The notes: generated by a model not told the origin, from the letters alone. A stretch of 64,000 nucleotides of DNA from Desulfovibrio fairfieldensis (GCF_001553605.1 NZ_CP014229.1:1702501-1766500); one strand, 5' to 3'. Shown: positions 41,227 through 50,799, counted from the stretch's first letter. Program-made: numbers and translations.

Positions 41227-42432
41227 ATGCAAGACGTCAAAAAAGTCGTGCTCGCCTATTCCGGCGGGCTGGATACATCCGTTATTCTCAAATGGCTCAT
41301 TGAAACCTACCATTGCGAGGTCATCACCTGCACCGCCGACCTGGGCCAGCCCGAGGATCTTTCCGGCGTGGAGGAAAAAGCGCTGAAAACCGGCGCTTCC
41401 AAAGCCTATGTGGTAGACCTGCGCGAAGAAATGGCCCGCGACTTCGTCTTCCCCATGATGCGCGGCGCGGCCCGCTACGAAAATCGCTACATGCTGGGCA
41501 CCTCTATCGCGCGCCCCTGCATCACCAAGGCCCTTATCGACATCGCCCGCAAGGAAGGCGCCGACGCCATCGCGCACGGCGCCACGGGCAAGGGCAATGA
41601 TCAGGTGCGCTTCGAATTTTCCGCCAAGGCCCTGGCCCCGGAAATCCGGGTCATCGCGCCCTGGCGCGAGTGGGATCTCATGTCCCGCACGGCCCTGACC
41701 GCCTTTGCCGAAAAGCACGGCATCTTCATTTCCAAAGAGGCCAAGCGCTACAGCATGGACGCCAACATGCTGCACACTTCGTTTGAGGGCAGCGAACTGG
41801 AAAATCCCGGCAACGCGCCGCACGAAATCTGCCATGACCGCTGCGTGCCCGTGGAACAGGCCCCCAACGAACCTGAAGTTATCGAAGTGGGCTTTGAGGC
41901 GGGCAATCCCGTTTCCGTCAACGGCCGGAAGCTGTCGCCGTACACCATTATCAAAACCCTGGCCGAACTGGCGGGCAAGCACGGCATCGGCCGCGACGAC
42001 ATGGTGGAAAACCGCTATGTGGGCATGAAGTGCCGCGGCGTGTACGAAAATCCGGCGGGCACCCTGCTCTTCGCGCTGCACCGCGACCTGGAAGGCATCT
42101 GCATGGACCGCGAACTGCTCGGCATCCGCGACATGCTGGCCGTGCCCTATTCCCACGCCGTATACAACGGCTACTGGTTCTCGCCCGAGCGCGAAGCCAT
42201 GCAGGCCTTTTTCGACAAGTCGCAGGAGACGGTCACCGGCACCGTGCGCGCCAAGCTCTACAAGGGCGGCGTGTGGCCCCTGGCCCGTACCTCTCCCTAC
42301 TCGCTCTTCTCCGAGGATCTGGCCACGTTCGAAGGCGGCGACTACGATCACAAGGACGCGGCGGGCTTCATCCGCCTCAACGGCCTGCGCCTGGGTATGT
42401 ACGCGGCCATCAGAAACAAGATGGCGAAATAG
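41227..42432 (+). CDS. argG: Argininosuccinate synthase
   Basis: Condenses citrulline and aspartate using ATP. 401 residues. ATP pyrophosphatase loop '[16 protein letters not shown]', '[11 protein letters not shown]', '[14 protein letters not shown]', '[11 protein letters not shown]', and '[14 protein letters not shown]'. The ATG at 41227 follows AAGGGGG. Its TAG stop starts a TAGAGC repeat, then a terminator and a family A element before argH. Confidence 0.98.
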   Translation: MQDVKKVVLAYSGGLDTSVILKWLIETYHCEVITCTADLGQPEDLSGVEEKALKTGASKAYVVDLREEMARDFVFPMMRGAARYENRYMLGTSIARPCITKALIDIARKEGADAIAHGATGKGNDQVRFEFSAKALAPEIRVIAPWREWDLMSRTALTAFAEKHGIFISKEAKRYSMDANMLHTSFEGSELENPGNAPHEICHDRCVPVEQAPNEPEVIEVGFEAGNPVSVNGRKLSPYTIIKTLAELAGKHGIGRDDMVENRYVGMKCRGVYENPAGTLLFALHRDLEGICMDRELLGIRDMLAVPYSHAVYNGYWFSPEREAMQAFFDKSQETVTGTVRAKLYKGGVWPLARTSPYSLFSEDLATFEGGDYDHKDAAGFIRLNGLRLGMYAAIRNKMAK

Positions 42433-42476
42433 AGCATTCCAACTTTGAAATGCAACGCGTTTCAAAGATAATCCGG
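42430..42476. repeat. TAGAGC repeat at the argG stop
   Basis: The argG stop TAG is followed by AGCATTCCAACTTTGAAATGC and then GCGTTTCAAAG, a degenerate copy of the short palindrome family. Confidence 0.5.
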
Positions 42477-42503
42477 TCCAGTCCCGTGCCGGCACGACCG
42501 CAA

Positions 42504-42540
42504 GGCCCCGCTCCCGCTTCGGCACGGGCGGGGCTTTTTT
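42504..42540 (+). terminator. Terminator after argG
   Basis: GC-rich stem GCCCCGC...GCGGGGC (42504-42534) with a TTCGG loop, followed by TTTTTT. Confidence 0.75.
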
Positions 42541-42545
42541 ATAAC

Positions 42546-42689
42546 GGAAGCGCTGAGTAATGGTCTTTTTGCCCTCTGCCCGCGCCCGGCTCGCTCCGTG
42601 CGAAGGTCGAATATATTTGAATATACTCCCTTCGCCCGGAGTTTCCCGTCCTTGGCAGAGAACAAAAATCTTCATTAATCAGCGCTTCC
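42546..42689. repeat. Family A inverted repeat between argG and argH
   Basis: Arms GGAAGCGCTGAGTAATG (42546-42562) and CATTAATCAGCGCTTCC (42673-42689) pair with one mismatch. The core has 'CTTTTTGCCCTCTGCC', 'CGAATATATTTGAATATACT' and 'CTTGGCAGAGAACAAAAATC', i.e. the family A core in opposite orientation to the 51738 copy. It ends 18 bp before the argH ATG, so any argH leader would include it. Confidence 0.8.
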
Positions 42690-42707
42690 AGCAATGAGGA
42701 ACGCACG

Positions 42708-44102
42708 ATGAAAACCAATCAGAGTTGGGGAGGCCGTTTCGCCGAAGGCCCCAAAGAAGCCGTGGCCCGCTATACGGATTCCCAGACCTACGACCGGGCG
42801 CTCTACGCCCAGGATATCCGCGCTTCCCGGGCTCACGCCCGCATGCTGGGCCGCCAAGGCGTGATCACCCCGGAAGAGGCGCAAATTCTGGCGGACGGCC
42901 TGGACAGGGTGCGCGCCGAGATCGAGTCCGGCGGCTTTGTCTGGAAGCCGGAACTGGAAGACGTGCACATGAACATCGAGGCCCGGCTCACCGAACTGAC
43001 CGGCGATGTGGGCAAAAAGCTGCACACCGGCCGCAGCCGCAATGATCAGGTGGGTCTGAGCTTCCGCCTTTTCGTGGCCGACAGGCTGGACATCTGGCGG
43101 CAGCGCGCCGCCGCGCTCTGTGCCGTGCTGGTCAAACGCGCCGCCGAGCATCAGGGGGACATCCTGCCCGGCTGCACGCATCTGCAGCCCGCCCAGCCCG
43201 TGAGCCTGGCCCAGCATCTGCTGGCCTATGCCTGGATGTTCCGGCGCGACGCCCTGCGCCTGACCGACACGCTCAAGCGGGTGCGCATCTCGCCCCTGGG
43301 CGCGGCGGCCCTGGCCGGCACCACCTACCCCCTGGACCCGCAGAGCGTGGCCGACGAGGTGGGCTTTGCGGAAATTTACGGCAATTCCATGGACGCCGTA
43401 TCCGACCGGGATTTCGTGCTGGAAGCCCTGTTCGACGGCTCCGCCGCCATGATGCACCTTTCCCGCCTCTGCGAGGAAATCATCCTCTGGGCCAATCCGG
43501 CCTTCGGCTTCGTGAAGCTGCCCGACGGCTACGCCACGGGCTCCTCCATCATGCCGCAGAAAAAAAATCCGGACGTGGCCGAACTGATGCGCGGCAAGAC
43601 CGGCCGGGTTTACGGCGCGCTCACGGGCCTGCTCACGGTCATGAAAGGCCTGCCCCTGGCCTATAACCGCGACATGCAGGAAGACAAGGAAGGCTTCCTG
43701 GACGCGGACCGCACGGTGGAATCCTCCCTGCGGCTCATGGCCGGGATGCTGGAGGAACTGACCTTTCGCACGGACCGCATGCGCGAAGCCTGCAAGGCGG
43801 GCTTTCTCAACGCCACGGAACTGGCCGACTATCTGGTAGGCAGGGGCCTGCCCTTCCGCGAGGCGCATCATGTCACCGGCCAGGCCGTGGCCGCCGCCGA
43901 ACGCGAAGGCAAGGGCCTGGAAGACCTCACCCTGCCCGAATTACAGGCCCTGGAACCGCGCATTGACAGCGACGTCTACGCGGTGTTGGATTACGCGGCG
44001 GCCGTGCGCCGCCGGGAAACGCCGGGCGGCACGGGTCCTCGCTCCGTGGCGCGTCAGCTGGAACAGCTTGAACTGTGGCTTGCCGAGCAGGAGCAACGAT
44101 GA
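42708..44102 (+). CDS. argH: Argininosuccinate lyase
   Basis: Splits argininosuccinate to arginine and fumarate. 464 residues. Fumarase/aspartase family: '[10 protein letters not shown]', '[17 protein letters not shown]', '[10 protein letters not shown]', '[14 protein letters not shown]' and the signature '[15 protein letters not shown]'. The ATG at 42708 follows GAGGAA. The stop overlaps the next gene in ATGA. Confidence 0.98.
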   Translation: MKTNQSWGGRFAEGPKEAVARYTDSQTYDRALYAQDIRASRAHARMLGRQGVITPEEAQILADGLDRVRAEIESGGFVWKPELEDVHMNIEARLTELTGDVGKKLHTGRSRNDQVGLSFRLFVADRLDIWRQRAAALCAVLVKRAAEHQGDILPGCTHLQPAQPVSLAQHLLAYAWMFRRDALRLTDTLKRVRISPLGAAALAGTTYPLDPQSVADEVGFAEIYGNSMDAVSDRDFVLEALFDGSAAMMHLSRLCEEIILWANPAFGFVKLPDGYATGSSIMPQKKNPDVAELMRGKTGRVYGALTGLLTVMKGLPLAYNRDMQEDKEGFLDADRTVESSLRLMAGMLEELTFRTDRMREACKAGFLNATELADYLVGRGLPFREAHHVTGQAVAAAEREGKGLEDLTLPELQALEPRIDSDVYAVLDYAAAVRRRETPGGTGPRSVARQLEQLELWLAEQEQR

Positions 44103-44617
44103 GCACGACCGGCTCCGACAAGGCCACGGGTTGGAAAATTCCGTTACTGTTCTGCGCCGCGGTGATTCTGATCGTGAGCGTTGTCGCTCTCTGGCGGTAT
44201 CTGAGCCGCCCGGAGATTCCGACTCTGGAACCGGGCCTGCTGGAACAGGCCCGGGCCCTGCATATCGACCTTGAGGCCGACGCCTGGGGCCGATCTTTCA
44301 AAAATCTGCTCGTGGACAGCGCCGCCGGCTTTGCCGGGCACGCCCAGAAAGACGCCAAGGTGGAACTGCTGGCAAGGGAAGCCATGGGATCGGGCCGTTT
44401 CGACGGCGCTTGCGCGGCCTCGGCACTTGTTTATAATGATTACAAACGCGACGGCCTGCTGGCGGATATGGTACGCCGCGCGGCCAATGACTGCGCCGAC
44501 CTGCCCTGGGGCGCCTTTGCCGCCAAAAAGATGAACGGCGCGGGCGTGCGGATCGACGCCCACGTTCTGCTCAACACTCGCTGGCGCGAATGTGCCGGTC
44601 GGACGGCGGACCGCTAG
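44099..44617 (+). CDS. Single-pass membrane protein of unknown function
   Basis: 172 residues. After a short polar start, one transmembrane helix at about residues 14-35 ('[20 protein letters not shown]'), then a helical, probably periplasmic domain with two Cys ('[19 protein letters not shown]', '[19 protein letters not shown]'). I do not recognise the family. It overlaps the argH stop by 4 bp (ATGA, with GGAG upstream), so it is translationally coupled to argH. Confidence 0.7.
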   Translation: MSTTGSDKATGWKIPLLFCAAVILIVSVVALWRYLSRPEIPTLEPGLLEQARALHIDLEADAWGRSFKNLLVDSAAGFAGHAQKDAKVELLAREAMGSGRFDGACAASALVYNDYKRDGLLADMVRRAANDCADLPWGAFAAKKMNGAGVRIDAHVLLNTRWRECAGRTADR

Positions 44618-44676
44618 GAGTTATAGCACATAACGCATACGCGCGACCTGCCAACCAACGCCATAAGGAAAGAATC

Positions 44677-45555
44677 ATGCCCAACGCCCTTCAGACGGAA
44701 CTGACCCGGAAGCCGACGCCTGAGCCGGTTGAAGACACCGCCCGCTGGCCGGAATGGGCGGAAGAGGCGCGCCTGGACGACGAGCTGACGGCCAAGGCCT
44801 ATGAGGCCACGCCGCCTTCCTGCCGGGCCGCCCTGAAAACCGGTCTGGCCCTGGCCCACATGCATTTCGGCCAGAGTCAGGGCTGCCTGCGCGAAGAGCG
44901 CCGGGACGGCCATCTGGGCTTCTGGCGGCATAGGGCCTCGTTTCCGGCTCCCTGGGCCGTTCTGGCCTTTACGCCCGAATACGCGGCCGCGGCCCGGTTG
45001 ACGGCGGCCTGTGCGCCCGCCCTGCTGGCCAACGTGCCCCTGGTGGGCGCGGTCTGTGTGGGCGGCACGCCCCACGGCGCGGCTCTGGTCAGTCTGGAAC
45101 TCAGCGGCGTGGAAGACATTTTCTGCCTGGACAAAGCCGGGCTCTGCGCCCTGCTGGAAGAAAGCCAGCCCGGTCCGGGCCGACTGGTTCTGCTGCACAA
45201 GGGGGAACTAGACAGCGTGGCGCACACGGCCCGCGTGCTGGGCCTGCCCTGCTATGAGGAACGACGGACTCCGGCCCTGATCCTGCCCGAGCCCGAAGCC
45301 TTTGATCTGGATATTCTGTCTTTTGCCCAGGGCGACGCTCTGGAGCAGGCCCTGGAACCCGCGCGTCCCGCCCTGCCCTCGGCCATTTACCTCAGGCCCG
45401 AGGCCGCGCGCGGCCACTGCAGGGCCCACCGCCACGGTCCTTTCCGCTATACAGGCTCGCTGGCCCTTTCTCCCGGCTGCGAAGGCTTCTGGCTGCACGA
45501 GGATCTCACGCCGGACTTTTTCACGGTTTCACGCCAGGCTTTCGGACCGCTGTAA
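44677..45555 (+). CDS. Unknown protein, possibly HisD-like
   Basis: 292 residues; the ATG at 44677 has an AAGGAAAG site. The middle ('FPAPWAVLAFTPEYAAAARL', 'APALLANVPLVGAVCVGG', 'LSGVEDIFCLDKAGLCALLE') has the alternating Rossmann pattern of histidinol dehydrogenase or ALDH-fold proteins, but the HisD zinc and active-site residues are not evident. The C-terminus has a Cys/His-containing stretch ('ARGHCRAHRHGPFRY'). Best called hypothetical. It lies about 60 bp after the membrane protein and may belong to the argH transcript. Confidence 0.5.
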   Translation: MPNALQTELTRKPTPEPVEDTARWPEWAEEARLDDELTAKAYEATPPSCRAALKTGLALAHMHFGQSQGCLREERRDGHLGFWRHRASFPAPWAVLAFTPEYAAAARLTAACAPALLANVPLVGAVCVGGTPHGAALVSLELSGVEDIFCLDKAGLCALLEESQPGPGRLVLLHKGELDSVAHTARVLGLPCYEERRTPALILPEPEAFDLDILSFAQGDALEQALEPARPALPSAIYLRPEAARGHCRAHRHGPFRYTGSLALSPGCEGFWLHEDLTPDFFTVSRQAFGPL

Positions 45556-45587
45556 AAGGAAAAGGCGGGACGCTTTGACGCCCCGCC
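45554..45587 (-). terminator. Possible terminator for the 45776 gene
   Basis: Stem GGCGGGACG/CGCCCCGCC (45564-45587); the minus-strand transcript then reads TTTTCCTTTT. About 190 bp past the gene end, across another hairpin cluster. Confidence 0.35.
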
Positions 45588-45594
45588 CAGACTC

Positions 45595-45770
45595 ATGACA
45601 AACCCCGCTTCGCGTGATTTGCGCCACCAACGGCGGCTAAGCCGCCGGGTGGAAAGGCACGAAAATCAGTCGCTTAACGGCGCGGCAAAGCCGCGACCCG
45701 CTCCTGATTTTCGGGGCTGCCGACTTTGTCGACAGCCTCAGGCGGACTTGCCGCCGCTACAGCCACGAAT
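45595..45770. repeat. Cluster of hairpins between convergent genes
   Basis: GGCGGCTAAGCCGCC near 45630, CGAAAATCAG/CTGATTTTCG arms (about 45660-45713) enclosing GCGCGGCAAAGCCGCG, then GGCGGACTTGCCGCC. No coding frame. Purpose unclear; it separates two convergent genes. Confidence 0.45.
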
Positions 45771-45775
45771 CTTTT

Positions 45776-46087
45776 TCAGGCTTTCATGCCGCGCTTGGAA
45801 GCCTTGAGAGGGTTGATTTTCTTCTTGGCATCCCCTTCGCCGATTTTCTTCACCCGATGCTGATTGGCACTGGTCAGGGCCGCCGTGTCCAGTTGCAGGG
45901 CCTCCAACCGAGCGGACATGCCGACGCGGGCCGCGGAATAACGGTTGGGATCCGCCAGACTGCTGTCCAGATATTTCTGCGAGGTGAGGTAAAGCCCTTT
46001 CTCGTCAATGGCGAGCAGGTACTGCGCGCCGTTTTCCTCGACGCTTTGAATGACCATGTCCGAGGTGCTTCCGAAACGATTGACCAT
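45776..46087 (-). CDS. Small cytoplasmic protein of unknown function, probably Fur-regulated
   Basis: 103 residues, no signal peptide or Cys. N-terminal 'MVNRFGSTSDMVIQSVEENG' and a Lys-rich end ('VKKIGEGDAKKKINPLKASK'). I do not recognise it. The ATG at 46087 follows GGAGA. A near-consensus Fur box lies about 50 bp upstream together with an AT-rich TATATA, so expression likely responds to iron. Confidence 0.6.
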   Translation of the reverse strand: MVNRFGSTSDMVIQSVEENGAQYLLAIDEKGLYLTSQKYLDSSLADPNRYSAARVGMSARLEALQLDTAALTSANQHRVKKIGEGDAKKKINPLKASKRGMKA

Positions 46088-46135
46088 ATGTTCTCCTTGG
46101 GCTGAGCATTTCGTAGAGACACACTCTATATAAAA

Positions 46136-46150
46136 TGAAATTCATTTTCA
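46136..46150 (-). promoter_or_regulatory. Fur box
   Basis: On the minus strand TGAAAATGAATTTCA. This differs at one of 15 positions from TGAAAATNATTTTCA, the Fur motif described for Desulfovibrio. It sits just upstream of a TATATA -10-like sequence. Confidence 0.6.
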
Positions 46151-46302
46151 ATATGTCAACCCAAGTTAGCTCACACTGTCCCTACCCTGGCAGAAAAAAG
46201 ACTTTTTCCGCCCCCCGCGCACCGAGCAACAGACCGTAACGCGGCAGACGTTTTCCCGCAGGCCGCACGCACGACGGCGCACAGACCGGCGTGCATTGTG
46301 GA

Positions 46303-46488
46303 TCATACCTCCACATTCAGCTTCTGGCCCACGCCGGTGGCCGCGCTGCGCAATTGTTCGGCCATCTCCGTGGATTCCTGCAAGGTTTTGCCGATAATCA
46401 GGTTGCTCATGACCTGCTGCGGCGCAATGCCGTCGCGCAACAGTTCCTCGCTGCTCCGGAAGGTGCCGTTGTCCTGTATGGCTTCCAT
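46303..46488 (-). CDS. Small protein of unknown function
   Basis: 61 residues. The ATG at 46488 has a strong AAGGAG site 6 bases upstream, which supports this short frame over the 175-codon open frame that contains it. The sequence is helical and Gln/Glu-rich ('TFRSSEELLRDGIAPQQVMS', 'LQESTEMAEQLRSAATGVG'). No family recognised. Its function cannot be inferred from neighbours. Confidence 0.55.
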   Translation of the reverse strand: MEAIQDNGTFRSSEELLRDGIAPQQVMSNLIIGKTLQESTEMAEQLRSAATGVGQKLNVEV

Positions 46489-46728
46489 AGGCGCTCCTTC
46501 TCCCTGTTCCCCATTTCTCTTTTCGGCATTCCGCCTCGAAACATTAGGCTCCCCGTCCCCTTTTCGCGAAAATGACAACGTCTTGCGTTCCGGCTGAAAC
46601 TGGACCATTCTGAAAAAGTATAAGTCATGGCGTCCGCAAAGGGCACGGCAAGGCAAATACTCCGCAGCCGGAACCCCGGCACGGGAATCACCGGCCTGCC
46701 GGGCCGACAAGTCAAGTAAGGATGTGCT

Positions 46729-47172
46729 GTGAACAGGATCAATCTGATATGTCTCGGTGTGCGGGACATAAAAAAATCTTTGGCCTTTTACAAAAATATC
46801 GGCTTCAAGACCTATGAAAAAGCGGACCAACCGGTCGTTGTTTTTTTCGACAACCAGGGTAGCAAACTGGAACTCTATCCTCTTGAGGAACTTGCCCGGG
46901 ACATAGATGCCGAAAATCCGCCGCCGCTTTCACAGGGCGGCTTCGCCGGCATGACCCTGGCCTGCAATATGAAATCCAGAGAGGAAGTCGACGTCTTCAT
47001 GAAAATGGTCCAAGAGCACGGCGGCGTGATCGCCAAACAGCCAAGGGACGTTTTCTGGGGCGGCTACAGCGGTTACTTCCGGGATCCGGACGGCTATTAC
47101 TGGGAGGTTGCCTATGGCCCGGACTGGAAATTTGATGCCCACGGCATGCTGCGGATTGAAGACGCGGACTAG
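46729..47172 (+). CDS. VOC-family (glyoxalase/bleomycin-resistance fold) protein
   Basis: 147 residues from a GTG at 46729 after AAGGAT. One VOC module pair: 'LICLGVRDIKKSLAFYKNIG', then 'FFDNQGSKLELYPLEELA', 'AGMTLACNMKSREEVDVFMK' and the terminal 'YFRDPDGYYWEVAYGPDW'. The Glu of 'YWEVAY' is a typical metal ligand; the first-half His is replaced. Probably a small-molecule-binding or lyase-like protein. Stands alone. Confidence 0.8.
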   Translation: MNRINLICLGVRDIKKSLAFYKNIGFKTYEKADQPVVVFFDNQGSKLELYPLEELARDIDAENPPPLSQGGFAGMTLACNMKSREEVDVFMKMVQEHGGVIAKQPRDVFWGGYSGYFRDPDGYYWEVAYGPDWKFDAHGMLRIEDAD

Positions 47173-47346
47173 TACGGCGTGCCCGCGGGACTCGGAATAC
47201 CTCATCCTGTAGTTAACCTGCTCCAAATACAAAATCACTCTGCCCACGGCAGGAGAGCGGAATGCCCCTGGGGTTTCGCGCCCGCCCTTGCCGTGGGCCT
47301 GAAAAAACCGTACCACTGAAGCAACGCCACCCAGCCGGAGCCAGCC

Positions 47347-49389
47347 ATGCCCCCAATCAGCGACATCCGTAATATCGGTATTATCGCCCATATCGACGCG
47401 GGCAAGACCACTCTTTCCGAGCGTATGCTGTTCTACAGCCGCAAAATTCACCGTATGGGCGAAGTCCACGACGGTGCGGCCACCATGGACTATATGCCCG
47501 AGGAACAGGAACGCGGCATCACCATCACCTCGGCCTGCACCTCCTGCCAGTGGCGGGAGAAAATGATCAATCTCATCGACACGCCCGGGCATGTGGATTT
47601 CACCATTGAGGTGGAGCGTTCTCTGCGCGTGCTGGACGGGGCCGTGGGCGTCTTCTGCGCCGTGGGCGGGGTGGAGCCGCAGTCCGAGACAGTCTGGCGG
47701 CAGTCCGAGCATTTCGCAGTGCCCAAGATCGCCTTTGTGAACAAGATGGACCGCCTGGGCGCGGATTTCGAAGCCGCGCTGGAGGCCATACGCCGCCGCC
47801 TCCAGACCAATGCCGTGGCCGTCACCGCCCCCCTGGGCCAGGGCGAATCCTTTGCCGGGGTGCTGGATCTGATCAGCGGCGAAACCCTGACCTTCGATCC
47901 GGCGGACCAGGGCCGCACAGTGCTGCGCGTGCCGTTCAGCCCGCGCGAGGCTACGCTGGCCGCGCCCTGGCGCGAAACCCTGCTGGAAAAACTGGCCGAG
48001 GCCGACGACAAGTTTCTGGAGCTCTGGATGGAAGGCTCTTTCAGCCGGGAGGATGTCCGCGCCGCCCTGCGCCGCGCCACGCTTTCCCGCGCCCTGACGC
48101 CCGTGCTCTGCGGCTCGGCCCTGCGCAATGCGGGTGTTCAGCCCGTACTGGACGCTGTCTGCGACTATCTGCCCTCGCCCCTGGACGTGCCCGCGCCTGT
48201 GGGACGAGATGTGCAAGGCCGCGAAGAAGCCGTGGAGCCGGATCCGGACGCGCCGCCCGTAGCCCTGGTCTTCAAGGTGCTTATGGAAAACGGGCGCAAA
48301 CTTTCCTTTCTGCGTCTCTATGCCGGGCAAATCAGGGAAGGCGACTCGCTGCGCAATGTGACGCGGAAGAGCGACGACCGCGTGGGGCGCATCTTCCGCC
48401 TGCATGCCGACCGGCGCGAACAGCTCGAATCGGCCTCGGCCGGGGAAATCGCGGCGGTGGTGGGCCTGCGCACGGCCCATACCGGCGAAACCTACGCCGC
48501 GAGGGCCCGCGAACTCGTGCTGGAATCCATTGAAGCCTACGCCCCGGTGCTCACTCTGGCGCTGGAGCCGCGCAACGCCGATGAGGGCAAAACCCTGGAT
48601 GAGGCCCTGGCCCGCTATGTGGAGGAGGACCCCACCTTCCAGGTCAGCCTGGACGATGATTCCGGCACGCGCATGATTTCCGGCATGGGCGAACTGCATC
48701 TGGACGTGCTGCTGGAGCGCATGCGCCGCGAATATGGCATCAGCCCGCGCGCCGGACAGCCGCAGGTGGTGCTGCGCGAAACCGTGCGCAGGGAAGCCGA
48801 GGCTGAAGCCGTCTTCGACAAGGAGTTGGGCAAGGAACATCACCAGGGCGCGGTGGCCCTGCGCGTGGCCCCCCTGCCCCGCCATACGGGCAATCAGGTG
48901 ACGGTGGGCGATTTCCTGCCCGCGGATCCGCAGGAGGCCCGTAAAATTCTGCCCCCGGCCCTGCTCCAGGCCGCCTTGGACGGCGTGCGCGACGGCCTGC
49001 AAAGCGGCGAGCTGACCGGCTGGCCTCTGGTGGACGTGGCCGTGACCCTGACCAATGTGGAGCGGCGCGAGGGCCTGACCACTATACCGGGCTGTCACAT
49101 GGCCGCCGGACAGGCTTTGCGCGAGGCACTGTCCAAAGCCGCGCCCGTGGCCCTGGAGCCCGTCATGCGGGTGGAAATCAACGTGCCCGAGGATTTTCTG
49201 GGCCCGGCCATCAGCCTGTTCACTGCCGCCGGAGGCAAAGTGGAAGACCTGGAGGACCATGCCGGACGCAAGCTGCTGCGCGGCACGGCCCCGTTGCGCC
49301 GTCTGTTCGGCTTCTCCACCTCCTTGCGCTCGGCCACCCAGGGACGGGCCGGATTGATGCTGGCCTTTGACCGTTTTGATCTGCCCTGA
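47347..49389 (+). CDS. Elongation factor G paralogue
   Basis: 680 residues; ATG after GGAG. G1 'AHIDAGKTTLSERML', G2 'ERGITITSA', G3 'DTPGHVDFT', G4 'NKMDRLGA' and G5 'CGSALRNAGV' are intact, and domains II-V are present. It differs from canonical FusA in the domain IV loops ('LTNVERREGLTTIPGCHMAA') and lies away from any rpsL-rpsG-tuf cluster. Second EF-Gs of this type (spdEFG/EF-G2) are known in deltaproteobacteria, where the two copies can divide translocation and ribosome recycling. It is followed 7 bp later by rsmA. Confidence 0.88.
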   Translation: MPPISDIRNIGIIAHIDAGKTTLSERMLFYSRKIHRMGEVHDGAATMDYMPEEQERGITITSACTSCQWREKMINLIDTPGHVDFTIEVERSLRVLDGAVGVFCAVGGVEPQSETVWRQSEHFAVPKIAFVNKMDRLGADFEAALEAIRRRLQTNAVAVTAPLGQGESFAGVLDLISGETLTFDPADQGRTVLRVPFSPREATLAAPWRETLLEKLAEADDKFLELWMEGSFSREDVRAALRRATLSRALTPVLCGSALRNAGVQPVLDAVCDYLPSPLDVPAPVGRDVQGREEAVEPDPDAPPVALVFKVLMENGRKLSFLRLYAGQIREGDSLRNVTRKSDDRVGRIFRLHADRREQLESASAGEIAAVVGLRTAHTGETYAARARELVLESIEAYAPVLTLALEPRNADEGKTLDEALARYVEEDPTFQVSLDDDSGTRMISGMGELHLDVLLERMRREYGISPRAGQPQVVLRETVRREAEAEAVFDKELGKEHHQGAVALRVAPLPRHTGNQVTVGDFLPADPQEARKILPPALLQAALDGVRDGLQSGELTGWPLVDVAVTLTNVERREGLTTIPGCHMAAGQALREALSKAAPVALEPVMRVEINVPEDFLGPAISLFTAAGGKVEDLEDHAGRKLLRGTAPLRRLFGFSTSLRSATQGRAGLMLAFDRFDLP

Positions 49390-49396
49390 GGCCGCC

Positions 49397-50221
49397 ATGC
49401 CCGCATCGCCGGTAAACAAAAAGCACGTTCCCCGCGCCAAGAAAAGCCTGGGCCAGCATTTTTTGCGCCGGGAGGAAATCTGCGACCGCATTGCGGCCCT
49501 GCTGCTGCCCCAGGCCGAAGACCGCGTACTGGAAATCGGCCCCGGCCCCGGCGCGTTGACCAGGGCGCTGGAAGCCGCGCCGCACGCCTGCCTGCTGTTG
49601 CTGGAAAAGGACCGCCACTGGGCGGCCGAACGGCAGCGCCAGGCCGCTCCGCGCACCCAGGCCGTGCTGACCGACGCCCTGCGCTTCGACTGGCGGCGCA
49701 TCAGTCCGGAGCGCCCTTGGAAAGTCATCGGCAATCTGCCCTATAATGTGGCCTCGCCCCTGATCTGGGATATTGTGTCGCGCGCGGAAGGGCTGAAGCG
49801 AGCCGTGTTCATGGTCCAGAAGGAAGTGGGCCAGCGCCTGGCGGCCGCGCCCGGCAACGGCCACTACGGCGCGCTCTCGGTCTGGGTTCAGAGCTACGCC
49901 CGCCCGCGTCTGGAATTCGTGGTCGGGCCCGGCGCGTTCAGCCCGCCGCCCAAGGTGGATTCGGCCGTGCTTTCCTTTGAGCCGCTGCCGCCCGAGGCGC
50001 GGCCCGCCCATCCCAAGGCCCTGGCCCGCCTGTTGCGGATCTGCTTTCAGCAGCGCCGCAAGCAGCTGGGCGGCATCTTCCGCCGGGCCGGTCTGCCGCA
50101 GATGGAAAGGGCTCTGGACCAGGCGGGCCTGGCCCCCAGCCTGCGGCCCGAAGCCCTGAGCACGGATGATTTTCAGCGCCTGTCCTCTTTTTTGCCGCTG
50201 AATCTTGACAATCCGCGCTAA
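49397..50221 (+). CDS. rsmA: 16S rRNA dimethyladenosine transferase RsmA (KsgA)
   Basis: Dimethylates the two adjacent adenines near the 3' end of 16S rRNA. 274 residues. 'KKSLGQHFLRR', SAM loop 'LEIGPGPGALTRAL', catalytic 'IGNLPYNVASPLIWDI' and 'PPPKVDSAVLSF' are all present. The ATG at 49397 follows GAGG, 7 bp after the EF-G stop, linking two ribosome-biology genes in one transcript. Confidence 0.95.
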   Translation: MPASPVNKKHVPRAKKSLGQHFLRREEICDRIAALLLPQAEDRVLEIGPGPGALTRALEAAPHACLLLLEKDRHWAAERQRQAAPRTQAVLTDALRFDWRRISPERPWKVIGNLPYNVASPLIWDIVSRAEGLKRAVFMVQKEVGQRLAAAPGNGHYGALSVWVQSYARPRLEFVVGPGAFSPPPKVDSAVLSFEPLPPEARPAHPKALARLLRICFQQRRKQLGGIFRRAGLPQMERALDQAGLAPSLRPEALSTDDFQRLSSFLPLNLDNPR

Positions 50222-50336
50222 AAGAGGTTGAGTTAAGTTCGCTATCATAATGGTATTGCGCGCGGTGGTTTTGCGCCACGGACTTGGGGAGTCAGGCTCG
50301 CGGTATCTGTTGGCAAATCTTCAGGAGGATATGCTG

Positions 50337-50609
50337 ATGACTAAAGCTGATCTGGTTGAAAAAATCGCCGCCAAGGCCAATCTGACCAAGGCCGCCGCCG
50401 AGCGCGCCCTCAACGCCTTTCTGGCTTCCGTGGAAGACTCGCTGAGCAAGGAAGCCAAACTGACCCTCACCGGTTTCGGCACCTTCGCCGTGGAAAGCCG
50501 CAAAGCCCGCCAGGGCCGCAATCCGCGCACCGGCGCCACCTTGACCATCCCCGCCTGCAAAATGGTCAAGTTCCGCCCCGGCAAAATGCTCAAAGACGCC
50601 TTGAATTAA
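50337..50609 (+). CDS. HU-family DNA-binding protein
   Basis: 90 residues, a dimeric nucleoid protein. '[20 protein letters not shown]', then '[20 protein letters not shown]' with the DNA-binding arm and '[12 protein letters not shown]'. The ATG at 50337 is 8 bases after AGGAGG; an ATG at 50331 is too close to it. A strong terminator follows, immediately before the insertion sequence. Confidence 0.95.
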   Translation: MTKADLVEKIAAKANLTKAAAERALNAFLASVEDSLSKEAKLTLTGFGTFAVESRKARQGRNPRTGATLTIPACKMVKFRPGKMLKDALN

Positions 50610-50630
50610 TTTTTCCCCGCATGCGGCGAC

Positions 50631-50662
50631 ACGGCAAGCCCGTACGGGCTTGCCGTTTTTTT
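50631..50662 (+). terminator. Terminator after the HU gene
   Basis: Stem ACGGCAAGCCCG/CGGGCTTGCCGT with a TA loop, followed by seven T in total. Clear Rho-independent terminator. Confidence 0.85.
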
Positions 50663-50730
50663 GTATGGAGAAAACCCCCCGCTAGGCGGGGGGTTCTAAA
50701 AAGCTTACAGCTTTGCCCATGTCAGTAAAA

Positions 50731-50793
50731 CTCCTTTTGATTTGTTAAAAAGTCTCGCGGTCTGGCAACTGCGAGTCAACAAATCAAAAGGAG
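50731..50793 (+). promoter_or_regulatory. Hairpin that hides the transposase ribosome site
   Basis: CTCCTTTTGATTTGTT (50731-50746) is perfectly complementary to AACAAATCAAAAGGAG (50778-50793), with an inner CTCGC/GCGAG stem. The right arm contains the AAGGAGGT ribosome site (50788-50795), so transcripts that include the left arm should be poorly translated. A similar block is known in IS200. Confidence 0.8.
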
Positions 50794-50799
50794 GTCACG

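Noticed and set aside
45595..45807. A 70-codon plus-strand frame between convergent genes
   Set aside because: It is made of hairpin sequence, Arg/Pro-rich, and overlaps the end of the minus-strand gene.
46930..49734. A 934-codon minus-strand frame opposite the EF-G gene
   Set aside because: Same artefact: it spans several real genes and has no motifs or ribosome site.
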